DNA from: Candidatus Moduliflexus flocculans
Lineage (GTDB): Bacteria > Moduliflexota > Moduliflexia > Moduliflexales > Moduliflexaceae
DNA: 36,375 nucleotides
Direction of reading: 5' to 3'
NCBI GenBank assembly: GCA_000739515.1
Contig: DF820456.1
Coordinates: 383,112-419,486, forward strand
Shown here in pieces: positions 8,666-16,471 of this stretch. A program made the position numbers and the translations under genes. The notes under the pieces were generated by a model that saw nothing but the letters and a program-made list of their open reading frames with translations, had not been told where the DNA came from and made no database searches. Positions within the stretch are counted from its first letter, which is position 1, and the number at the start of each line of letters is the position of its first letter.

Positions 8666-8941
8666 GATGCATCCTCCTGAAACATGAGGGCGTGTTTTTT
8701 CAGCGTGATTTGCATGGAGGCGCTACACGCGTTCCACAGCGAACGAAAGGTGTACTCATCCTCTCTTTGCAACAGTTCAAACACTCCCGTACAATGTTGA
8801 ATGATAATGAGAAACTGACCGACACCTGCGAAAGCATCCTTTGTGAATGGAATTTATTTCCACCGCCCGGCAGCCCGTCCCATCTCTCGATGTTTCGGAC
8901 ATCTGATATTCAACGCAAAGCCCCTCCTGCGCGAACCCAAA

Positions 8942-8997
8942 TTCAGCCTCAGGCATGTCAGGGTGTGTAGCCCTCTGCGCATGGGTCAGCTTGAGAA
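8942..8997 (-). promoter_or_regulatory. Conserved leader element of operon 1 (two blocks)
   Basis: Plus-strand block 8976-8997 (TGCGCATGGGTCAG, one variable base, TTGAGAA) matches 34813-34834 at 21 of 22 positions. Block 8942-8956 (TTCAGCC, one variable base, CAGGCAT) matches 34778-34792 at 14 of 15. The first block is the same distance from the -35 box in both operons. On the transcript GACCC of the first block can pair with GGGUU just after the second. Between the blocks AGGG and CCCT can pair here. It could be a structured leader RNA or a downstream operator; I cannot assign it to a known riboswitch class. Confidence 0.55.
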
Positions 8998-9031
8998 CAC
9001 CGCGAAACTTTTCTTGTTGAATACTGAGGTT

Positions 9032-9060
9032 AACATACGGAGAGGAGAATGAATTGTCAA
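9032..9060 (-). promoter_or_regulatory. Sigma70-like promoter of operon 1
   Basis: On the minus strand TTGACA (9060-9055) is followed after exactly 17 nt by TATGTT (9037-9032). This predicts transcription starting near 9024 and a leader of about 360 nt before the binding-protein gene. The operon 3 promoter has the same -35, the same spacing and the same upstream sequence. Confidence 0.75.
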
Positions 9061-9090
9061 GAAATATTTTCCAAAAATCATTGATTTTTG
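9054..9090. promoter_or_regulatory. Operator-like palindromes overlapping the operon 1 -35 box
   Basis: The 18-nt sequence TTGTCAAGAAATATTTTC (9054-9071) is identical to 34891-34908 in front of operon 3. It includes GAAA-TAT-TTTC, a short inverted repeat next to the -35 box. Immediately beyond it CAAAAATCA (9072-9080) and TGATTTTTG (9082-9090) form a 9-bp inverted repeat around one base. RpiR-family regulators bind inverted repeats, and one is encoded just upstream, so this is a likely binding site. That assignment is inference. Confidence 0.55.
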
Positions 9091-9102
9091 TAAATATCAT
9101 AG

Positions 9103-9114
9103 AAGAATATTCTT
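9103..9114. promoter_or_regulatory. 12-bp perfect palindrome AAGAATATTCTT upstream of operon 1
   Basis: A perfect self-complementary 12-mer, 43 nt upstream of the -35 box. It shares the GAA/TTC character of the other candidate operator sites in this gap, so it may be an auxiliary regulator site. It could also be chance in AT-rich DNA. Confidence 0.35.
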
Positions 9115-9202
9115 TTTCTATTGATGGCAAGTATGCCAGAAAGTCTGTTACGTTATATTAATGTTGTGCTAATGGTGTCTTTAAAATGACATATTACACC
9201 AT

Positions 9203-9219
9203 ATAGAATTTTTTTCTAT
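9203..9219. promoter_or_regulatory. Inverted repeat ATAGAA-N5-TTCTAT
   Basis: Six-base arms flank a T-rich spacer. Within it AGAAT-TTT-TTTCT differs by one base from the AGAAA-N3-TTTCT pattern seen at 34897-34909 and 36194-36206. Candidate distal operator for the RpiR-type regulator whose gene ends at 9364. Confidence 0.35.
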
Positions 9220-9290
9220 TGGCATCAAACCTATTCAAAAAGATCGGATGTTGAGAAAGGAATTTTTTTTAGAGGGGGAGACTGATACAA

Positions 9291-9305
9291 AAGAACGCGG
9301 TTCTT
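9291..9305 (-). terminator. Weak terminator-like hairpin after the rpiR-type gene
   Basis: AAGAAC and GTTCTT flank a 3-base loop, followed on the minus strand by TTGT. The stem is only 6 bp and the T-run is broken, so termination would be weak at best. Its position about 60 nt after the regulator stop makes it the best candidate end of that transcript. Confidence 0.25.
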
Positions 9306-9363
9306 GAGGAAACTTAGGACTTCAGTCTTTTTCAGTTAGCCACCTTGTCGAGGATTGCAGCAG

Positions 9364-10227
9364 TTACACACGCAAATAGGACACCGAACGATACATATTG
9401 GATAATTTGTCCAGAATTTGCGGGCCTTGCCGCAAACCAACCATGAGATAGAGGGTATTAATGACAGACATTTGCACGAGACGCGTCAGCATCACATCCA
9501 CCGAATAATTCTTTTTTTCAGCCACGGTCGCGATACAGACATCAGCAATGGTTTTCAATGGCGAATCCTCTGCTCTGGTCAGTGCGATAATTTTCGCTGG
9601 CGGTTTGGCACGCTCCGCCGGGACCAGGACATCGCGCGTTTCCCCGGTATAAGAAATACAAAACAACACATCCCCAATGCGTGGCTCGGAGAGTATCGAA
9701 GCATTAAAATGAGGGTCGCTGGAATAATGACAGGTAAAACCGAGCTCTGAGAATTTAAAATAGCCGTCATATGCAACGGTCCCGGCGGTTCCAAATCCTA
9801 AGAAAAACAGGCGGTTCGATTGTTCGATGAGTGTGACCGCTTGTTCGAGTTGTTCTTCATCAAGCGCCGACAGGTTTTCGTCCAACACGCGCATAGTGGC
9901 TTGAAACAGTTTCTGTTTGACGGTCCGAAAATCATCCTCCATCGAGATATCTTCATACATCCGATGGAAAGATTTCCCCGCAATTTCGGTCGCCAGACTC
10001 ACTTTGAATTCATAATATCCGGCAAATCCTAATGACTTGAAAAATCGAACAATGGCCGAATCGCTTTTTACTCCAATGGCTTGAGCTAATTCCCGGAGCG
10101 ACATGTTGATCACCTCGGTCGGATGCTCAAAGACGTACTGCGCGATCTTTTTCTGAATACGCGGCATGTGGTCAATTTGGCTTCTGATAGTATAAAACAC
10201 AGGGATTTGTGGCTGATTTTGCGACAT
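9364..10227 (-). CDS. RpiR/MurR-family transcriptional regulator with SIS domain (1)
   Basis: A 287-residue regulator with an N-terminal HTH_6 domain (residues about 1-80; recognition region near 44-67, SLRELAQAIGVKSDSAIVRFFK) and a C-terminal SIS sugar-phosphate-binding domain (about 125-265, including GFGTAG and CISYTGETRDV). RpiR proteins usually sense a phosphosugar and repress or activate sugar catabolism genes. It is clearly paralogous to the regulator at 35164-36039: both share KSxSA/IVRF, LATEIAGKSF, DPHxNA and KNYxxDVMxTRLVQ. It lies immediately upstream of operon 1 on the same strand, so it most likely controls that operon; it may also be co-transcribed from operon 2. The start at 10227 has only a modest AAGGA 11 nt upstream. 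Confidence 0.92.
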   Translation of the reverse strand: MSQNQPQIPVFYTIRSQIDHMPRIQKKIAQYVFEHPTEVINMSLRELAQAIGVKSDSAIVRFFKSLGFAGYYEFKVSLATEIAGKSFHRMYEDISMEDDFRTVKQKLFQATMRVLDENLSALDEEQLEQAVTLIEQSNRLFFLGFGTAGTVAYDGYFKFSELGFTCHYSSDPHFNASILSEPRIGDVLFCISYTGETRDVLVPAERAKPPAKIIALTRAEDSPLKTIADVCIATVAEKKNYSVDVMLTRLVQMSVINTLYLMVGLRQGPQILDKLSNMYRSVSYLRV

Positions 10228-10275
10228 ATTGTTAGGCTTCCTTAATCACGCATTCTCTAAAGTTTTTCAAACTCC

Positions 10276-10316
10276 GTCTCCTGAGCATCATAAATTCCTT
10301 TGATGGCAGGAGAGAC
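10276..10316. repeat. Imperfect hairpin upstream of the rpiR-type gene
   Basis: Left arm GTCTCCTGAGCATCA (10276-10290) pairs with TGATGGCAGGAGAGAC (10301-10316) over about 13 bp with two small bulges. It sits 50 nt before the regulator start on the transcript, so it may influence transcription or stability of the regulator mRNA. Confidence 0.5.
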
Positions 10317-10407
10317 TGCTCCGATTGTCTCAGGCTGACGTTTCGATATCCACGCATGTGGCCGTTCCCTACGAATTACCCCATCATCTCAGCAGGGCTG
10401 TGAAGTT

Positions 10408-10483
10408 CTCGTTCCACGCTCCGCGTGGAATGCACCCAGCCCGCCGCCCTGCGGCGAAAGCGGGACGCGGAGCGTGGAACGAG
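10408..10483. repeat. 19-bp perfect inverted repeat, TCGTTCCACGCTCC family
   Basis: Arms 10408-10426 and 10465-10483 are perfectly complementary over 19 bp. The spacer contains the smaller GC-rich palindrome GCCGCCCTGCGGCG. It is a REP/BIME-like intergenic element; palindromes of this type are found in many unrelated environmental bacteria. Confidence 0.85.
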
Positions 10484-10561
10484 GAGCATCGCCGCCCTCT
10501 ATGTATTCACATATGACTAATCAAGGTCACATGTCGTCAAGGCAAAAAGAAGGAATTTGAA

Positions 10562-11230
10562 TCATTTTGCCACACTGATGATGTTCCGAAAGTTTTTGAT
10601 CGTGACTTCATAATCCTGGCTGCCAAAAATACTTGACCCGGCCACAAAGATATTCACCCCCGCCGCAGCGATTTCCTGGATCGTACTTTCATTAATCCCC
10701 CCATCGGTTTCAATGAGCGTCGAAAGGTTTTTACCCCGAATAATTGTGCGTAACAGACGTATTTTTTCTAAAGTATAGGGAATAAATTGCTGCCCTCCGA
10801 AGCCCGTATTGACTCCCAGGATCAACACATAATCAACCTGATCGAGCATCCAATCTAACGTTGACAGGGACGTTGACGGATTAAGGGCGACACCCGCTTT
10901 CAGATCAGCCGTTTTGATTGCGCGCACCGTGCGATCTATGTGCCGACTCGCCTCAACATGCACCGATATCCAGTCCGCTCCGGCTTTGATGAAGTACGGA
11001 ATATACTGATCCGGATTGGTAATCATCAGATGAACATCTAACGGCAGGGTTGTGACCCCCCTGACCGCTTTCACGATGTCTGGTCCCATCGAAAAATTTG
11101 GCACAAAATGTCCATCCATAATGTCAATATGGATCGCGTCTGCGCCCGCCCGCTCGACGGTGTTGAGTTCTGCGCCCAGTTTTGTAAAGTCGGCAGCTAA
11201 GATAGATGGCGCGATCAGTTTTGGATCCAT
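10562..11230 (-). CDS. rpe: Ribulose-phosphate 3-epimerase family protein
   Basis: A 222-residue TIM-barrel epimerase that interconverts D-ribulose 5-phosphate and D-xylulose 5-phosphate or an analogous ketose-phosphate pair. Family catalytic and metal residues are visible: S9, H34, D36, M38, H67, M69 and D176. The usual MSVNPGFGGQ loop reads LGVNTGFGGQ at 138-147, replacing the conserved methionine, serine and proline, so a shifted substrate such as another 3-ketose phosphate is possible. It is the last metabolic gene of operon 2 and overlaps the 72-residue frame upstream by 16 nt. Placement with an FGGY kinase suggests a route into the pentose phosphate pathway. Confidence 0.88.
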   Translation of the reverse strand: MDPKLIAPSILAADFTKLGAELNTVERAGADAIHIDIMDGHFVPNFSMGPDIVKAVRGVTTLPLDVHLMITNPDQYIPYFIKAGADWISVHVEASRHIDRTVRAIKTADLKAGVALNPSTSLSTLDWMLDQVDYVLILGVNTGFGGQQFIPYTLEKIRLLRTIIRGKNLSTLIETDGGINESTIQEIAAAGVNIFVAGSSIFGSQDYEVTIKNFRNIISVAK

Positions 11231-11433
11231 CGCTTATTCTTTCGATAGCGTCCTAAATGACGAATATAGCGTTTCATGATGTCAGCGGCGGAACATTCCT
11301 CAAGTAGTGAGGCATCTAATGTGCTTAGGATGCTTCTCGATTCAGCGCGAAGCATGCCAGATTGTGTGTCCGCTGAGGTTGGATCCCCAGGTTGTAGATG
11401 TTCGCGATTCGTTTCCAATGGCTTTTCCTGCAT
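11215..11433 (-). CDS. Small hypothetical protein, 72 residues
   Basis: I do not recognise this protein. It is hydrophilic with an acidic, polar N-terminal half and a basic C-terminus (KRYIRHLGRYRKNKRW); no signal peptide, membrane segment or known motif is visible. The case for it being real is positional: its ATG lies 4 nt after the stop of the upstream SDR, and its end overlaps the epimerase start by 16 nt, a layout typical of translational coupling. No clear Shine-Dalgarno sequence precedes the start. It could be a small regulatory or accessory protein, a remnant of a larger gene, or a fortuitous frame. Confidence 0.45.
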   Translation of the reverse strand: MQEKPLETNREHLQPGDPTSADTQSGMLRAESRSILSTLDASLLEECSAADIMKRYIRHLGRYRKNKRWIQN

Positions 11434-11437
11434 GGTG

Positions 11438-12196
11438 TTAAATTAACATCCCTCCGGTCACATCGAGCGTAGTGCCGGTGATAAAATCCGCCTTATCGGA
11501 GGCCAGAAATGCGACAGTATACGCCACCTCGCGGGGTTCGGAGATTCTACCGACGGGAATGCGTTTCACATACTCCGCTTCACTCACCGCAAGTTCTTTG
11601 GTATTCATCGGCGTCCGAACCATGCCGGGCGCAATTCCGGTGACGTTGATGCCATACGGCGAGATTTCGCGCGCAAGGGCTTTGGTAAACATGATCACGC
11701 CCGCTTTGGCCGACGCATAGTGCGCGTGACCGCCAGTGGAATACGTAAAACCTGATTTTGAGGTGGTATTAATAATGCGGCCTTTAATCTTACTGGCTAA
11801 CATATACTGGGCCACCCGTTTGCTAAACAAGAAGGTCCCAGTCAGATTGATATCAATCACTTTGCGCCAGGCAGCATCATCCATGTCAACGATATTCGCG
11901 GTCGGCCAAATCCCGGCATTATTCACGAGAATATCAATCTGACCATAGGCAGCGAGCGTCTGCGCGATGACTTGTTCAATATCCTCGGCTTTCGAAATAT
12001 CTCCATACAGCGCCGTACAGTGGGTGCGATATTTTGTCTGTAAGTCATCCACGAATTGCAGGACATTCTTTTCATCAACAATGTAGTTGACCACCACATG
12101 TGCCCCTTCTTCGGCTAAAACTTCGCTGATGCCAGCACCAAGACCACTCCCGCCGCCAGTGACGATGGCAACTTTTCCCTGTAAATGCAAATTCAT
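11438..12196 (-). CDS. SDR-family NAD(P)-dependent oxidoreductase (operon 2)
   Basis: A classical SDR of 252 residues. TGGGSGLG at 13-20 binds the cofactor, NNAG lies at 92-95, and S146, Y160 and K164 form the catalytic triad. The start at 12196 has GGGAG 10 nt upstream. It is paralogous to the SDRs at 1268-2017 and 28635-29396, with the shared tract STGGHAHYASAK around the catalytic tyrosine closest to the operon 1 enzyme. A sugar or polyol is the probable substrate; with the iron ADH it gives operon 2 two oxidoreductases acting near the kinase step. Confidence 0.9.
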   Translation of the reverse strand: MNLHLQGKVAIVTGGGSGLGAGISEVLAEEGAHVVVNYIVDEKNVLQFVDDLQTKYRTHCTALYGDISKAEDIEQVIAQTLAAYGQIDILVNNAGIWPTANIVDMDDAAWRKVIDINLTGTFLFSKRVAQYMLASKIKGRIINTTSKSGFTYSTGGHAHYASAKAGVIMFTKALAREISPYGINVTGIAPGMVRTPMNTKELAVSEAEYVKRIPVGRISEPREVAYTVAFLASDKADFITGTTLDVTGGMLI

Positions 12197-12223
12197 AGTT
12201 CGTTTTCTCCCTCATCCTTTTGA

Positions 12224-12291
12224 GTCCCGAAGGGACAGCCTATGTGTAGCCCCGGGTTGACCGAGCTACACATATTTCGCCCCGCTGGGGC
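12224..12291. repeat. Three tandem hairpins between iron ADH and SDR
   Basis: GTCCCGAAGGGAC (12224-12236), a 10-bp inverted repeat TATGTGTAGC/GCTACACATA (12241-12250 and 12265-12274) and GCCCCGCTGGGGC (12279-12291) follow one another. It is a compound palindromic intergenic repeat inside operon 2. Confidence 0.8.
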
Positions 12292-12341
12292 TACTTTTCA
12301 GACAGCCTCTTCATCACTCAAACCTTGAGCAAGCAATACAT

Positions 12342-13508
12342 TTAGAGACACAATTGTAGCAGGCGCAACACCATCTCTTTGGTGTAGGTTTTGATCCCCC
12401 AATGGGCCGCGGTGACTAAAATGTCATCCGCCATCGCATCAAGTTCATTCGTTGGCATCTGAGCTTCGGCAAACGTGGTGGGTACGCCGATTTTTTTGAA
12501 CCATCCCACCAGTGCGTCAATTCCGGCCTGGGCCGTCTTTTCGTTAATATCCCCGGCGATGCCGAACACCTCTTTTGCAAAGATCGAATATTTCTCAATG
12601 CGCTCTTTGAGATGGAACTTCATCACGCCCGGAATCGAAACCGACATGGCCGAACCGTGCGGGGTATCATAAAAGGCCGAGAATGAATGTCCCACCATGT
12701 GGATTGGCGCGTCAAACGGCCCGATCCCGCAGACATAAAAACCATTCCAGGCAAAGGTGGCGACCCACATCATCGTCGCTCTGGCTTGCGGATCATTGGG
12801 ATTCTTCAGCAAGCGATCCATGCAGTCCAGCACGGTTTTGATCATCCCCTGCGCAAACCGATCCTGCATGGGCGTCCAGGGATCGTTATGATTGATATAG
12901 CCTTCCATCAGGTGCGATACAATATCAGCCGCGGAAATAGCCGTCTGCTTGATCGGCAGGGAATAGGTGAGTTCCGGGTCCAGAATGGAAACCTTCGGAT
13001 ACATGAGGGGGTTGACAAAGCCTTCTTTCCGTTTCAGCGCATCATTGGAAATGACCGAGGTACAATTCATTTCCGAACTGGTCGCCGGGATCGTGACCAC
13101 CGTGACAATCGGCAACGCACCAGTCGCCTGGGCCGCACCAGTCGCGATGTCCCACACATCCGCGTCAGTACACGCGCCAAGCGCCAGGGCTTTTACGGTA
13201 TCCATCACGCTGCCGCCGCCGACGGCGATCAAAACATCCGGTTTTTCCGTTTTGGCCAGTTTCACGCCTTCCCGGATCAGCTCGACAGTCGGGTTGGATT
13301 TGACACCAAAAAAGGGCAGCACCTCAACATGCTTGTCGTTCAGGGCTTGAACAGCCTTCGCGTAGAATCCGACGGATTTGACAAACTGTTCATCATACGT
13401 CACCAGCATGGCCTTTTTGCCGAACGTGGCGGCTACTTCGCCCAACTGATTAATCTTCCTTTCGCCAAACATGATTTTGGTTGGGATATGATATTCAAAT
13501 GGAAACAT
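12342..13508 (-). CDS. Iron-containing alcohol dehydrogenase (operon 2)
   Basis: A 388-residue group III alcohol dehydrogenase of the butanol dehydrogenase/YqhD-like branch. GGGS at 97-100 marks the NAD(P) site. Metal ligands are D195, H199, H270 and H284 (H274 is also conserved). AAGGAGG lies 5 nt before ATG 13508. It is not the closest relative of the operon 1 iron ADH: the C-terminal halves differ (SEMNCTSV versus SGTGSHVTP near 145-150). Likely role is oxidation of a polyol or reduction of an aldehyde intermediate. It follows the kinase after 27 nt. Confidence 0.9.
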   Translation of the reverse strand: MFPFEYHIPTKIMFGERKINQLGEVAATFGKKAMLVTYDEQFVKSVGFYAKAVQALNDKHVEVLPFFGVKSNPTVELIREGVKLAKTEKPDVLIAVGGGSVMDTVKALALGACTDADVWDIATGAAQATGALPIVTVVTIPATSSEMNCTSVISNDALKRKEGFVNPLMYPKVSILDPELTYSLPIKQTAISAADIVSHLMEGYINHNDPWTPMQDRFAQGMIKTVLDCMDRLLKNPNDPQARATMMWVATFAWNGFYVCGIGPFDAPIHMVGHSFSAFYDTPHGSAMSVSIPGVMKFHLKERIEKYSIFAKEVFGIAGDINEKTAQAGIDALVGWFKKIGVPTTFAEAQMPTNELDAMADDILVTAAHWGIKTYTKEMVLRLLQLCL

Positions 13509-13535
13509 AACGTCCTCCTTGTTTGAGTAATAGTT

Positions 13536-15086
13536 TTAGAACCGTTCCTGGAAACTCGCCAGGGCTGTGAACACGCCTTTTTCGTCCAACCCTGCATACA
13601 TCCGACAAAAGACATCGTACAAATCGTTATAGATCGCGACATGTTCCGCAATCGGTTCGTATTGTTGGTCGGTCTTGACCATCTGCGCCACGCCTTCACG
13701 GATGTTGGAGAAAACGCCCGCGCCGACGCCGGCAATAATCGCCGCCCCGACGACGGCCGCATCAGTCGTTTTTAACGTTTCCACATGGCGATTGTAGATG
13801 TCGGCCTGTATCTGATTCCACAGGGGCGATTTCGTGACGCCGCCTAAAATCCGAATGTTCGAAATCGCAACCCCGGAATTGATCATGGATTGCAGCATAT
13901 CGCGCATATCCAGCGTAATCCCTTCCATAAACGCACGCGCCAGGCAGCCGCGATCATGCGCAAACGTTAATCCGGCCAATGTCCCGCGCGCCGCTGGATT
14001 CCAGCGTGGAGTGGCCGCGCTGGCCAGATACGGCAAAAACACTAAGCCTTTCGCGCCGGGTGGCGTATGCGCGACAAGCTGGTTGAGAAGTTCATACACA
14101 TCCCGTCCCTGTTGCTGCGCCTGCGCCTTTTCAAGGGTCGCTACTTCATCGCGGAACCAGCGATACACCCCGGCCGCGCCAGCCTGATAGCCTTCTAAGA
14201 GCCATTTGCCATAGAGCGCATGATCGGTCACAAAGGTGATTTTATTAGGATCGCGGAACGGCGTATCCACATACGCGACCGCCGCTCCAGCAGTGCCCAT
14301 CGAAACCGAAGCATCGCCGGGATTGACCACGCCCGCGCCCACGGCGGCGCTATTCTGATCGCCCGCGCCCACGCAAATCGGCGTCCCGGCCGCAAATCCG
14401 CTTTTGGCTGCCGCCGCTTTGGAAACCACACCAACCTGGGTACAAGATGGGGTCGGCTTTGGCAAAATGGCCGGATCAATGGCAAACATGTCTAACAGGG
14501 TAGTGCTCCATTGGAAGGCGTAGGGATCCCAGAACCCATAATAGCGCGCATCCGAGACATCGTTCACATACTCCTCAACGCCCATCGCATGGAGCGCATA
14601 ATCGTGCGCCTGCACGACTTTAGCGGCTTTTTCCCAATGCTGTGGCTCATTCTTCCGCACCCAGAGCATTTTCGAGAGCATCCAGGTCGTATTATTCGGG
14701 AATCCGGTAATCTGATGGTAATCATCATCGGAAATTTTCGCGCGGATGTCGGCCACTTCAGCCGGCGTGCGATTATCCTGCCAAGAAATCATCGGACGGA
14801 TGAGTTCGCCTTGTTTATCGAGCAGAATTGTGCAGCAGCGTTGCGCGGAGAATGACACGGCTGCAATTTCGCTCGGCTCGACTCCGGATTTGGCAATCGC
14901 TTCCTGCGATGCTTCCATCATCTGCGCAATCATCAACTGCGCATCCTGTTCAACCCACCCCGGTTTCGGGTAGATACACGGGTATTCCCGGTAGGCGCTC
15001 CCTACGACATTGCCGTGCATGTCAAAAATCATCGCCTTCGACCCGGTGGTTCCAATATCAATGCCCGCCAGATACTTTTTTGCCAT
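13536..15086 (-). CDS. FGGY-family carbohydrate kinase, xylulokinase-type (operon 2)
   Basis: A 516-residue ATP-dependent sugar kinase. AGIDIGTTGSK at 7-17 is the phosphate-binding start of the family, SWQDNRT at 101-107 is a substrate-pocket tract, and D243 in GAGDQNS is the expected catalytic base. ILGGVTKSPLW lies in the C-terminal domain. GGGAGG precedes ATG 15086. Unlike the two LyxK-like kinases of operons 1 and 3 it keeps the canonical GAGD motif and the xylulokinase/gluconokinase look. Together with the epimerase it suggests phosphorylation of a ketose such as xylulose or ribulose, but specificity cannot be read from sequence. Confidence 0.9.
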   Translation of the reverse strand: MAKKYLAGIDIGTTGSKAMIFDMHGNVVGSAYREYPCIYPKPGWVEQDAQLMIAQMMEASQEAIAKSGVEPSEIAAVSFSAQRCCTILLDKQGELIRPMISWQDNRTPAEVADIRAKISDDDYHQITGFPNNTTWMLSKMLWVRKNEPQHWEKAAKVVQAHDYALHAMGVEEYVNDVSDARYYGFWDPYAFQWSTTLLDMFAIDPAILPKPTPSCTQVGVVSKAAAAKSGFAAGTPICVGAGDQNSAAVGAGVVNPGDASVSMGTAGAAVAYVDTPFRDPNKITFVTDHALYGKWLLEGYQAGAAGVYRWFRDEVATLEKAQAQQQGRDVYELLNQLVAHTPPGAKGLVFLPYLASAATPRWNPAARGTLAGLTFAHDRGCLARAFMEGITLDMRDMLQSMINSGVAISNIRILGGVTKSPLWNQIQADIYNRHVETLKTTDAAVVGAAIIAGVGAGVFSNIREGVAQMVKTDQQYEPIAEHVAIYNDLYDVFCRMYAGLDEKGVFTALASFQERF

Positions 15087-15107
15087 ATACGCCCCTCCCT
15101 GTGAAAA

Positions 15108-16355
15108 TTAAAGCATCAACATCTCCGGTTCTTCAATCAATTCGACGATATGCTGCAAAAATTTCGCGCCGGCGGCACCATCAATCAGCCGGTGGTCGCA
15201 GGCTAAAGACAATTCCACCAATGACCGAATGCCAATCGTATTGTTGACAACAGCCGGTGCTTGATAGATTTCCCCCACCGCCAGAATAGCCGTCTGGGGC
15301 GGATTGATAATCGGCGACGAGGATCGAACCCGAAACATGCCTAAATTCGTCAGAGTAAACGTTCCATTGCTGATGTCGGCAAACTGCAATTTGCCGGCGT
15401 GCGCTTTTTCGATCAATTCCTGTTTTTTCCGGGCAATCTCCGCCAGACTCAAGCGATCACACTGATAGATGGTCGGCACGACGAGATTCTCGCCAACGGC
15501 CACAGCAAAGCCGACATTGATATCCGCGTAGATCAGACAGGTTTGATCGTGCAATGAGGCGTTGATCTGGCGATATTTTCTCAGCGCCAACGCACACATC
15601 TTAAGCAGAAAATCGGTATAGGTCAGCTTCAGTCCAATGTCCCCCAGTACTTTCGTTTTCAACTTTTCGCGCAGCGCGATCAAGGCTGTGGCGTCCGCGG
15701 TGGCGTTCAGCACAATATGGGGAATCGTCTGTTTCGATAGGCTCATGCGTTGGGCGATCACTTTGCGAATGCCTGCCAACGGCGTCGCCGATTGAATTGT
15801 GATCGCTGCGCTTGCTGGAACAGCGCCAACGTCTTCACGCGGAGGTTTTTGAACAACTTGTGCGGCGGCTGCCGTTTGTTTCTGCGCGAGATACGCCAGG
15901 ACATCGGCTTTGAGAATTCTGCCGCCAGGCGCTGAACCGTGAATCAATTCCGTCTGATAATCAAGCCCCAATTCGCGGCAGATTTTTCGCGCTAACGGCG
16001 AAATCCTAATCCGCTCCGAGGGCTGTTTCTGCACGGGCATCATCGGAATCTTTTTTTCAGATGCCATAGGAGTCTCAGGCTGCTTATTCTGGTTAGCGAT
16101 GTCATTGGGAATATTCTCATCTAACGCGCCAAGATACGCCACTAATTCCAGGACTTTCACGTCTTCACCCACTTGTCGGATAATCTTCCGTAGATAGCCA
16201 GAGAAGGGCGATTCCACATCAATTGTCATCTTTTCCGTCTCGACCTCAAAGATGACATCCCCCTGATTGATCTGGTCTCCCTCGTGCTTATGCCAACAGG
16301 TGATCGTGCCTGATTCCATAGATTGCTCTAATTTAGGCATCACAATCTCATACAT
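15108..16355 (-). CDS. Dihydrolipoamide acyltransferase, E2 of a 2-oxoacid/acetoin-type dehydrogenase
   Basis: A 415-residue E2 core protein. One lipoyl domain covers residues 1-76, with the lipoyl-lysine K42 in ETEKM. A polar linker (about 77-114) leads to an E1/E3-binding domain (about 116-155, ISPLARKICRELG). The catalytic domain (about 185-415) carries the HRLIDG motif with H388 and D392. It transfers the acyl group made by E1 to CoA. The start has GAGGA about 8 nt upstream. E1-beta and E1-alpha precede it in the same operon; no E3 (dihydrolipoamide dehydrogenase) is in the window, so E3 must come from elsewhere. The true acyl substrate is unknown. Confidence 0.93.
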   Translation of the reverse strand: MYEIVMPKLEQSMESGTITCWHKHEGDQINQGDVIFEVETEKMTIDVESPFSGYLRKIIRQVGEDVKVLELVAYLGALDENIPNDIANQNKQPETPMASEKKIPMMPVQKQPSERIRISPLARKICRELGLDYQTELIHGSAPGGRILKADVLAYLAQKQTAAAAQVVQKPPREDVGAVPASAAITIQSATPLAGIRKVIAQRMSLSKQTIPHIVLNATADATALIALREKLKTKVLGDIGLKLTYTDFLLKMCALALRKYRQINASLHDQTCLIYADINVGFAVAVGENLVVPTIYQCDRLSLAEIARKKQELIEKAHAGKLQFADISNGTFTLTNLGMFRVRSSSPIINPPQTAILAVGEIYQAPAVVNNTIGIRSLVELSLACDHRLIDGAAGAKFLQHIVELIEEPEMLML

Positions 16356-16397
16356 GAGTTGTTCCTCTAAACGTTATATATCTGAGCGTTGATTATT

Positions 16398-16446
16398 AGG
16401 AGTGCAACGTAGCCGTTGCACAGCGCAAAGACTGCTTTGCGCTCCT
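16398..16446. repeat. Compound hairpin between E1-beta and E2
   Basis: GTGCAACG/CGTTGCAC (16402-16409 and 16414-16421) is followed by AGCGCAAAG/CTTTGCGCT (16422-16430 and 16435-16443); both are framed by AGGAG and CTCCT. It fills the 116-nt gap between E1-beta and E2 and may set the E1-to-E2 ratio. Confidence 0.75.
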
Positions 16447-16471
16447 GATTATTGGCAATCAATGCTCGTCT

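Larger units (their letters stand above)
8666..9363 (-). other. 698-nt regulatory gap between rpiR-type gene and operon 1
   Basis: No convincing gene. A 117-codon open frame on the minus strand (9130-8777) has no good ribosome-binding site and overlaps the promoter, so I leave it out. The gap holds a weak terminator-like hairpin after the regulator (9291-9305), several GAA/TTC palindromes (9203-9219, 9103-9114, 9072-9090), the operon 1 promoter (9032-9060) and the leader motifs at 8976-8997 and 8942-8956. Confidence 0.7.
10228..10561. other. 334-nt gap between epimerase and rpiR-type gene
   Basis: No gene is visible. The gap holds two hairpins: 10276-10316, whose arms pair GTCTCCTG..CATCA with TGATGGCAGGAGAGAC, and a repeat-family palindrome at 10408-10483. 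No intrinsic terminator with a U-run is visible after the epimerase, so the regulator could be the last gene of operon 2 or have its own promoter, which I cannot place firmly. Confidence 0.6.

Noticed and set aside
8777..9130. A 117-codon open frame on the minus strand in the operon 1 leader
   Set aside because: It begins upstream of the promoter -35 box, has no ribosome-binding site, shows no recognisable protein features, and the matching operon 3 sequence is interrupted by stops shortly after the shared motif.
12687..13526. A 279-codon plus-strand open frame opposite the iron ADH
   Set aside because: It is antisense to a gene with clear catalytic residues and a strong ribosome-binding site; its composition (many H, R, D) is what the complementary frame of such a gene produces.
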